Assembly: GCA_020809705.1 (NCBI GenBank)
Contig: CP085832.1
Coordinates: 4,526,001 to 4,590,000 of the forward strand
Source: Calonectria ilicicola
Taxonomy: Eukaryota; Ascomycota; Sordariomycetes; Hypocreales; Nectriaceae
DNA length: 64,000 nt
Direction: 5' to 3'
The notes beneath the pieces were generated by a model that saw only the letters and a list, made by a program, of their open reading frames with translations, made no database searches and was not told the DNA's origin. The translations under genes and the position numbers were made by a program. Positions 58,253-64,000 of the stretch are shown here, one piece after another (the stretch's first letter is position 1; every line of letters starts with the position of its first letter).

Positions 58253-59968
58253 ATGGATGAAAAGACTCTTTTGAACGACAAAACGAGCTTCGTTGCTCGC
58301 GGATCGAAACGCAGATCCCGGCTCGGGTCACAGGTTGGAGCCGTAGCCGTTGGACTGTTTTGTCTAACCGTTTTATATTTACGGCTGTTGACACCAAGAC
58401 TCGGGGTAAAACACACCCACAGCTACCCTGGTGAGAAGGTATTATGGAAACCATGTGGCGATTCTTATGGCCGGAAAGTCGAATGCGGCAAGATCCGTGT
58501 TCCGATGGATCAGTTCAATCTGGATCAACATGTCGGCAAGACGTTTGAAATCCCACTTGTCCGTCTTCGAGGCAAAAAGGGTTCCAAGAACTTGCTCATC
58601 AACCCTGGTGGACCTGGAGGTAGTGGGACTGGCTTTATCCACCGAAAAGGAGCGTTTCTGAGCAAAATTGTTGGCGACAACTTTCATCTTTTGTCATTTG
58701 ACCCTCGTGGCGTTAACGCCTCGCGCCCGCAAGCCTCCTGCTACCCGTCTGAGGAAATGCGCGCAAAGCATTTTCTGCCTTTGGATAGCGACTCAACCGC
58801 AGACAGCGCAAAAAGGTATGCCTGGACACAGAACTTTGTCAAGGCTTGTGAGGAGAACATGGGAGAGTACGGAAAATATATCAACACACCACAGACGGCA
58901 GCCGACATGAACAGCATCCTGGACGCAGTCGGCCAGAAAGAAATGGTCTATTGGGGCTTCAGTTACGGCACTTTGCTCGGACAAACATACGCATCCTTGT
59001 TTCCAGAAAGATCCCACCGAGTCATTATTGATGGCGTGGTTAATCAAGTGGAATGGTATTCTGATTTGGTCCACCAGGATGACTTTCTCGATACGCAAAA
59101 TGTCCTTAGCGGATTCTTTGAGGAGTGCATGAAGCAAGCAAACACGTGCGCTCTATCAAGCTTTGCAAGCTCAAAGGAAGATTTGCAGAATAAAGTCATG
59201 GGATTTGTGGAAAGGTTAAGACATGAACCGATTCCCGTTTTTATCAACACCAAGAACTACGGAACCGTCGACTATTCGACCTTTTGGAATCACGCCGTGT
59301 TTGGCAACATGTACACGCCAGGCAGTTGGTTTAAGTTTGCGACCCAGCTTGCAGATCTCATGACAGGCAACGCCACCAGTGCGTTTTTGGAATACAGTGC
59401 CGATGATTCTTCCGATGGGGACAACTCTGGCGATTTTGTACAACTGAACGACGGACTTTCGGGCAAAGACTACTGGCCGCAGGGTAGAGAGGCGATGCTT
59501 GAGACACTCGCACCCCTTTACAACCAGACGCCGTTTGGATTTTTCTGGAACAGGGAATACTACGCCAAACAACAATGGCGCATTCCACGATCTCACACCT
59601 TCAAGCCCCGCGAAGCGGGCATTGAGACGGCTCACCCGTTGCTGATTCTCTCAACAACTTACGACCCAATCACGCCGCTGAAACATGCAAAGACAGCCGA
59701 GATGAGGCACGTTGGCTCGCGGCTGGTTGAGGTCAAGGGATACGGCCATAGTTCCATCGCCGTGAGATCTGCGTGCGCCGGTCGATATGTGCGGGATTTT
59801 CTCCACTCGGGCACGATGCCAGAGCGCAATGCGACGTGCGAAGTGGACGAGCCGTATTTCCAAGAGCCCGACCCGGAAGAAGGCGCGTGGGCAAAGCTAG
59901 CTGCGGCGAGGACGGAGGAGGAGCAGATTCGGGTGGGACAAGATCTGCTGTCGCAGCGAATGTCTTAA
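58253..59968 (+). CDS. Membrane-anchored tripeptidyl-aminopeptidase-like alpha/beta hydrolase
   Basis: A single exon of 571 aa. Residues ~27-46 (VGAVAVGLFCLTVLYLRLL) form one transmembrane anchor, so the catalytic part probably faces the lumen or outside (type II). The oxyanion motif NPGGPGGSG is followed by FDPRGVNASRP, the nucleophile elbow GFSYGTLLGQ (Ser), Asp in STTYDPITPLKHA and His in KGYGHSSIAVRSACA. The last motif block matches the TAP-like C-terminal domain of SCO7095-type tripeptidyl aminopeptidases/proline-iminopeptidase relatives. It would cleave short peptides or amide substrates; the true substrate is unknown. N-glycosylation sites (NAS, NAT) agree with a secretory-pathway location. 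Base composition is even and GC-richer than flanking DNA. Confidence 0.9.
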   Translation: MDEKTLLNDKTSFVARGSKRRSRLGSQVGAVAVGLFCLTVLYLRLLTPRLGVKHTHSYPGEKVLWKPCGDSYGRKVECGKIRVPMDQFNLDQHVGKTFEIPLVRLRGKKGSKNLLINPGGPGGSGTGFIHRKGAFLSKIVGDNFHLLSFDPRGVNASRPQASCYPSEEMRAKHFLPLDSDSTADSAKRYAWTQNFVKACEENMGEYGKYINTPQTAADMNSILDAVGQKEMVYWGFSYGTLLGQTYASLFPERSHRVIIDGVVNQVEWYSDLVHQDDFLDTQNVLSGFFEECMKQANTCALSSFASSKEDLQNKVMGFVERLRHEPIPVFINTKNYGTVDYSTFWNHAVFGNMYTPGSWFKFATQLADLMTGNATSAFLEYSADDSSDGDNSGDFVQLNDGLSGKDYWPQGREAMLETLAPLYNQTPFGFFWNREYYAKQQWRIPRSHTFKPREAGIETAHPLLILSTTYDPITPLKHAKTAEMRHVGSRLVEVKGYGHSSIAVRSACAGRYVRDFLHSGTMPERNATCEVDEPYFQEPDPEEGAWAKLAAARTEEEQIRVGQDLLSQRMS

Positions 59969-60487
59969 TGGGATGGGGAGGAATCGATCACGGGGGTTGT
60001 TCCGGTGGATATAGGACGATACCAACATGGATGGGATTTTAACGAATATATAGAATAGATAGATAGCTATGCATACAGGCTGGACGGTGTTTGGGAGGGC
60101 GATTGGAATGGATATTTCGGAGGCAAAACGACTTGCTTGTCCTTGTGGGTGGGTAGCCAACCTGGTAATTTTCTAGTCAATACATGGTCACGAAATGTTG
60201 TTTTCTTTTTAATCATTTTACTGCCATATTACTTGTTACGTATTGATTAATATCATTCCTATTCATTCATACTCGGTGATGCGGTGAAGCAAAGGGCGCG
60301 AGGACGACGACGCAATGCCTGTGGCTGCCTTGCGCCTTGCGACATGAATGTGCTCTGACCCCACCTTGCACCACCAACCACCACAGCCTTTGACGTCAGA
60401 GTGTCTCCTTTAACACAAATCCAAGCTCACTGCAAAACAGACTCGAAAAAGAAATCTAAAATGGAATAAAATCACTCGAAGCTAGCC
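59969..60487. other. Intergenic with CRE-like site upstream of UCH
   Basis: About 520 bp. The only feature seen is the TGACGTCA palindrome at 60391-60398. Confidence 0.5.
60391..60398. promoter_or_regulatory. CRE-like palindrome TGACGTCA
   Basis: A perfect bZIP (CRE/ATF-type) palindrome lies about 90 bp upstream of the ubiquitin hydrolase start codon. Position and perfect match suggest a functional promoter element; not proven. Confidence 0.5.
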
Positions 60488-61249
60488 ATGCCCACCGAAG
60501 GAGTCTGGATCACGCCAGAGGGCAAGAAGCAATTCATTCCCCTCGAGAACAATCCCGATGTCTTCACCACACTCGTTCATGATCTCGGTGTCTCTTCCGA
60601 CCTTGGCTTCTACGATGTTTACAGCCTCGATGAGCCGGATTTGTTGGCCATGATTCCGCGCCCAACGCTGTCCCTCATATTCATCTCCCCGGCGCCCATG
60701 TACTACTCGGTCCGAAAAGCCGACGACACGCCCGTTGACGTTGAAAAGCTCACCTACGACAAGTCTGGCGACCAAGAGCCCATCGTGTGGTTCAAGCAAA
60801 CCATCGGCCACGCGTGCGGGCTCATGGCGCTGATTCATTCTGTCGCCAACGGCGATGCCAAGGCCTATCTCAAGAAGGATTCATTGCTAGATCGTTTGTT
60901 GGCTGAAGCTGTCCCACTGAAGCCAGAACTGAGAACACGGGTGCTCTACGACAGCGAAGAGCTGGAAAAGGCACACATGCGCGTGGCCACCATGGGTGAT
61001 TCAGTGGTGCCCGACGCTTCAGAGCCGTGCTCCTATCACTTCATCGCCTTTGTCAAAGGCAAAGATGGCCATTTGTGGGAGTTGGAGGGCGGCTCGGATG
61101 GTCCCGTGGACCGGGGAATACTCTCAGAGGGAGCGGATATGCTAAGCGACGAAGCGTTGGACAAAGGGATTCGAAAGTATCTCAAGTATGCTGATGGAAA
61201 CGTCGAGTTTAGCATCATCGCATTGGCCAAGGCAAACGCAGCCGAGTAA
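60488..61249 (+). CDS. Ubiquitin carboxyl-terminal hydrolase (UCH, peptidase C12)
   Basis: A single exon of 253 aa, the usual length for UCH-L1/L3/Yuh1-type enzymes. Residues ~10-20 (KKQFIPLENNPDVFTTLVHDLG) form the typical N-terminal segment. The active site is visible: Gln and Cys in WFKQTIGHACGL (family QTIxNACGT), His in CSYHFIAFVKGKDGHLWEL. The position of the acidic residue, normally Asp in LYELDG, reads LWELEGGSDGP, so Glu occupies that place or a nearby Asp serves. The enzyme removes small adducts from the ubiquitin C-terminus in cytosol and nucleus, recycling free ubiquitin. Housekeeping in most eukaryotes. A CRE-like site lies just upstream. Confidence 0.93.
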   Translation: MPTEGVWITPEGKKQFIPLENNPDVFTTLVHDLGVSSDLGFYDVYSLDEPDLLAMIPRPTLSLIFISPAPMYYSVRKADDTPVDVEKLTYDKSGDQEPIVWFKQTIGHACGLMALIHSVANGDAKAYLKKDSLLDRLLAEAVPLKPELRTRVLYDSEELEKAHMRVATMGDSVVPDASEPCSYHFIAFVKGKDGHLWELEGGSDGPVDRGILSEGADMLSDEALDKGIRKYLKYADGNVEFSIIALAKANAAE

Positions 61250-61512
61250 ACGACATAGATCTAATACTGGTATTAGTGCATGGTGTGCACGCTCATTGAC
61301 CAACTGCGCTTATTCCATGATTGCAATGTTTTCCTTTTCTAGAGAATAAAACTTGATACCCAAACTATCCCATTTTATTCCGTCTTTGCTTGTGCGAAAA
61401 TCCAAAAGCAATTATCATCAAGGTATCCGATACGTGACTCCACCGCTGGCTCTCTAAATGCAAGATAGGCTTTTTTCTCACTGCGCTACTCTTTGTCTTC
61501 GGTCACGATACT
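61250..61512. other. Intergenic, UCH 3' region
   Basis: About 260 bp with no recognised feature, between the UCH stop codon and an orphan coding-like fragment on the other strand. Confidence 0.5.
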
Positions 61513-61686
61513 TCATTTCTCCTCATTAGCACCTTTGTAAGCAATGGAGAATTCCTTCAGTGCATACTTGGACTTTCCATGAAGGGCCATGGCCGCTAAA
61601 GCTTCATTAATCAAGGGAACGAAATTTGTGGCCAAGTCATAAATAAACGCCACGGCTCTGTTCTTTGGACCGAAGTAGAGTTGCTC
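61513..61686 (-). pseudogene. Orphan C-terminal coding fragment, family not recognised
   Basis: The minus strand is open for about 57 codons and ends with a stop at 61513. It reads like a real protein end (QLYFGPKNRAVAFIYDLAT..., then PLINEALAAMALHGKSKYAL, KEFSIAYKG). Codon use and the amphipathic pattern look coding, but there is no ATG and an in-frame TAA lies just upstream. No exon upstream could be joined with confidence, since the next sequence is the 3' end of the truncated MFS gene. It is probably the relic of a third broken gene. I do not recognise the family. Confidence 0.45.
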
Positions 61687-61793
61687 TTAACTAAGTTCAG
61701 CACAGAAATAGCGTCCATCCAGCTGTTCAAGATTGCAGATCGAACATTGATGTGCATTAAGCCACATTTTAGGGTTAGGGCCCGAGATACATG

Positions 61794-62935
61794 CTAATAC
61801 GAATAACGAAGTCCCTGGCGGTGAAGCTGTCGTCCGTTGCCCAGATAGTACTGAAGATTGGCTAGAAGGGAAAAGAAGACCGCTGCAGAGGCAAGGCAGG
61901 TTATCGCTGTCCAGCCTCTGTAATAAAGAGGCGCATCCTCGGATCGAAACAATTGGCCTCCAACGAGACCAGCACAGTTGGCAGACATAATGTGAATTGC
62001 CAGAGTAACAGATCGTTCTCCATCTGACTTTGTGTTTAGCGAAACCCAGGAACCATTGACAGGATCTAAACAGATAGTTAGAGATGAACTCTACGATAGG
62101 CCCGTTGACAGCTGAACTTACGCCACGGCCACGAGACTGCAATAGCAGCAGCAAGCATGGCGAATCGTAAAACAGAGTTGGTCGATTCAATCAAACTATG
62201 GTTTGCGATCTGGGGAATAAATTAGAAATGAATCGGACTGGTAATTTCAACAGACTTCTTCACCGTAAAAATCCAAAGAACTACCAACCCGGTTGTAACC
62301 ATCAGGCCTCTTAAGCGAAGTCGATCGCTGTATAATGTTAGATATGTCCCATCTGGGCGGCGATAATATACTCCCGAAGCCCAGCCCCAAAACAGGATGA
62401 AGAATAAGAGAATCCAATAGGCAACTGAAACCAGAGCATTTGACCTCAACCGGTCAAATCCGAAACCATGGGTCAGGGTAGGCGCATATGCGTTGAAAGC
62501 ACTGGCGGGAGCCAAACCGGCAATGGTAAGTCCGATATGTGGCAATAGTCGCCAATTGGATAACTTGGAAATATCAGCCTTGAGCCTAATTTTATTATTG
62601 AGGAGTAATCCATCTTACAGCCGACTTCAACTCTGCTATGCTAACATTGCGTCTAACGGTCGCTTTCCAGGGGTCATCACGAAGAACTCGTTCTGTGAGA
62701 ATCCGTATCCCGCGCTCATCGAAATATTTAACACCCAGTAGCGAAACTGGGTTGGAAATTTGTTGTGGGAAGATGAGGAGGAATGCAATTCCTACTAATA
62801 TGGTGAATATTCCCTCAATCTGAATACGCGTTAACATGAAAAGAGGCTCATTTTGTGTTATCTATCGCTTACAATGAATAACCATTGCCATCCTGCCAAT
62901 TGCGCGATGCCTCGAAGCGCCAGCTGTTGTCGCAT
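61794..62935 (-). pseudogene. 5'-truncated MFS transporter (allantoate-permease/DAL5-like)
   Basis: Five exons can be read: 62935-62873, 62819-62619, 62578-62264, 62209-62122 and 62065-61794. They give 312 codons with consistent phase (intron 2 is only 40 nt, with an AAG acceptor). The reading begins with LRGIAQLAGWQWLFI, then IEGIFTILVGIAFLLIFPQ, the fifth/sixth-helix signature GWRWLFIIEG of DAL5-type anion:cation symporters. It continues to a normal C-terminus. A full member has about 500 residues, so the first four to five transmembrane helices, nearly 200 residues, are missing. An ATG happens to exist at 62935, but only six codons precede the homologous part. It runs directly into a truncated arylsulfotransferase on the opposite strand. 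Transport function is unlikely. Confidence 0.78.
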
Positions 62936-63252
62936 TTAAGGATATCGGACAGAGATCTTTGAATATCTATGCTTCTTGGAATGGAGACACTCAAACGGTA
63001 TCGTGGCGCTTTTACAGTCGTTCATCGGAAAAGTCGCAGCACCAGCTTCTAGCAGAGGTCAAACGAAATGGGTTCGAAACTCATCTTGACCTACAGAACT
63101 ACTCCCCTGAAGGAGATACCGTAGTGATTGCTGAAGCAATCGATGCTAATAACAAATTCTTGGTTCGTACCAGGCCTGTAATTGCGACGGAAGACGTAAA
63201 GTCGTATTCTCCAGGTTTTCTTGAACGAGTTTTCGGAACCAAAGAGCTATAG
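62914..63252 (+). pseudogene. 5'-truncated arylsulfotransferase (ASST) remnant
   Basis: An open plus-strand frame without a plausible start reads APAVVAFKDIG, then NIYASWNGDTQTVSWRFYSR and VKRNGFETHLDLQ, ending FLERVFGTKEL. The SWNG-T-(V/T)-WRFY motif is the typical C-terminal blade of fungal arylsulfotransferase (ASST, beta-propeller) proteins, which are about 500-600 aa and secreted. Only the last ~110 residues remain. The frame is closed by a stop at 62875-62877, and homology starts near 62914, exactly where the opposite-strand MFS homology starts. The fragment has not accumulated internal stops, suggesting a recent break. Confidence 0.72.
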
Positions 63253-64000
63253 TGTGTGTATGATAAGCTAGTGATCCAGGCGGGAGAGCTGAACACTGAA
63301 ATCGTCTCCTGCCCGCTGTATATCTTATGAAATAAATAAAATATCTTCAAAACAGTTCAACTCAATTTAGTGTTTGTTCTAAAGTCATTATTTCCTCTAT
63401 ATGACAGCACATCAGGGGATAATTGATTAAACTGCGACTGATGGCTAGATCCAAACCGCGCCTACTTTGGTCACGTGTATGGATCCACGTGACCACTGGT
63501 TCCTGCAAGTTCCATCTTGGGTATTTGGGAGTAAGCTTCGTAACAAAGACAAGATCTATCTTTCTAGAGCATATCAACTTTACAAAAGAGTTGGGGAAAG
63601 CCCCATATTGAGAATGCCGACTCCGACCGACAACGCGCCATGAAAATCACAGCTTGGTGTTTTTTCGGCCAGGCTTTCGGCCCAACATCGGTCCCATGGT
63701 CAACACCAGAGCCAGTCTATCCCCCTTCGGACAATAAACTCTGCACATTGGAGCCCGAGCGTACTTTGCTTCAAGTCGCAGCACGCTACCTACATCAATC
63801 TACTCCCCGCTGTGGAGTAGATTGATACGCGTATGGACTACTGGGCGGGCGACTGCTACGAGCTGTTGAGCGAAATGGAGGGTAATAAAGGGAGGGTAAT
63901 AAGCTAATACCATTTATTTCCGTAGCTCCAAGTGAACCGGACTAGTCGGGGAGTGTTGACTCCGAGTAGGAAAGGGCCCAAGCACAGGAGTCCGAGATCA
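63253..64000. other. Intergenic end of window
   Basis: About 750 bp without a recognised gene. It holds the hairpin at 63794-63826 and short direct repeats (GGAGGGTAATAA near 63880-63900). Confidence 0.5.
63794..63826. repeat. Perfect 13-bp inverted repeat, 7-nt loop
   Basis: ATCAATCTACTCC (63794-63806) and GGAGTAGATTGAT (63814-63826) are exact reverse complements around the loop CCGCTGT. No gene is adjacent, and the flanks lack a long T run. It may be a mobile-element end or simply a chance hairpin. Confidence 0.7.

Noticed and set aside
61687..62190. Minus-strand 167-aa ORF overlapping the MFS 3' exons
   Set aside because: It is another frame of the truncated MFS gene; the MFS reading is supported by homology and splicing.

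Overview
The window is nuclear DNA of a filamentous ascomycete (Pezizomycotina). The protein-coding genes carry short introns of about 40-115 nt with GTAAGT-like donors, CTAAC/CTGAC-like branch points and YAG acceptors. The left end is a very A+T-rich block that looks like a product of repeat-induced point mutation (RIP). Families such as CFEM-7TM receptors, DUF6590 C2H2 proteins, DUF3433 membrane proteins and gasdermin-like death effectors are typical of this group. I cannot assign a species.

Layout, left to right. 1-3.96 kb: a degenerate Ty3/gypsy retrotransposon with a solo LTR nested inside its integrase region. 4.0-8.1 kb: a tail-to-tail pair, a gasdermin-like pore-former gene (+) and a subtilisin-like protease gene (-) with a DUF7580-like N-terminus. 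This resembles the het-Q1/het-Q2 and vic2-type allorecognition cell-death pairs. 8.7-11.8 kb: a C2H2/DUF6590 protein divergent from the protease. 12.7-14.2 kb: a CFEM-7TM PTH11-like receptor. 17.0-18.2 kb: a 7TM protein with a Gln/Pro-rich tail. 20.4 kb: tRNA-Ser. 21.2-22.8 kb: a small alpha/beta-barrel-like protein and a GPI-anchored-like surface protein. 24.5-30.8 kb: a PRISE-type reductase, a secreted beta-propeller and a SET-domain methyltransferase. 30.9-38.97 kb: a carbohydrate block made of a GH3 beta-glucosidase with PA14, a DUF1593 (Sde0182-like) protein and an MFS sugar transporter. 40.7-42.8 kb: a secreted alpha/beta hydrolase. 44-44.9 kb: a Gly/His-rich repeat protein. 45.7 kb: an intron-containing tRNA-Asn. 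46.6-47.5 kb: a frameshifted DUF829/PaxU-like gene. 48-51.8 kb: a 1258-aa DUF3433 membrane protein. 53.1-56.7 kb: a P450 and an MmgE/PrpD enzyme, tail to tail. 58.3-61.2 kb: a membrane-anchored tripeptidyl-aminopeptidase-like hydrolase and a ubiquitin C-terminal hydrolase. 61.5-63.3 kb: a gene graveyard with an orphan coding-like fragment, a 5'-truncated MFS transporter and a 5'-truncated arylsulfotransferase, the last two meeting at one breakpoint.

The most interesting system is the gasdermin/protease pair next to RIP-mutated repeat DNA. By analogy with characterised fungal pairs, the protease would cut the gasdermin to free its pore-forming part. The divergent zinc-finger gene could share its promoter. 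The GH3/DUF1593/transporter block and the P450/PrpD pair are plausible metabolic modules with unknown substrates. For most multi-exon genes I placed splice sites by hand so that reading phase is conserved. The protease intron 1 and one GH3 intron remain ambiguous.
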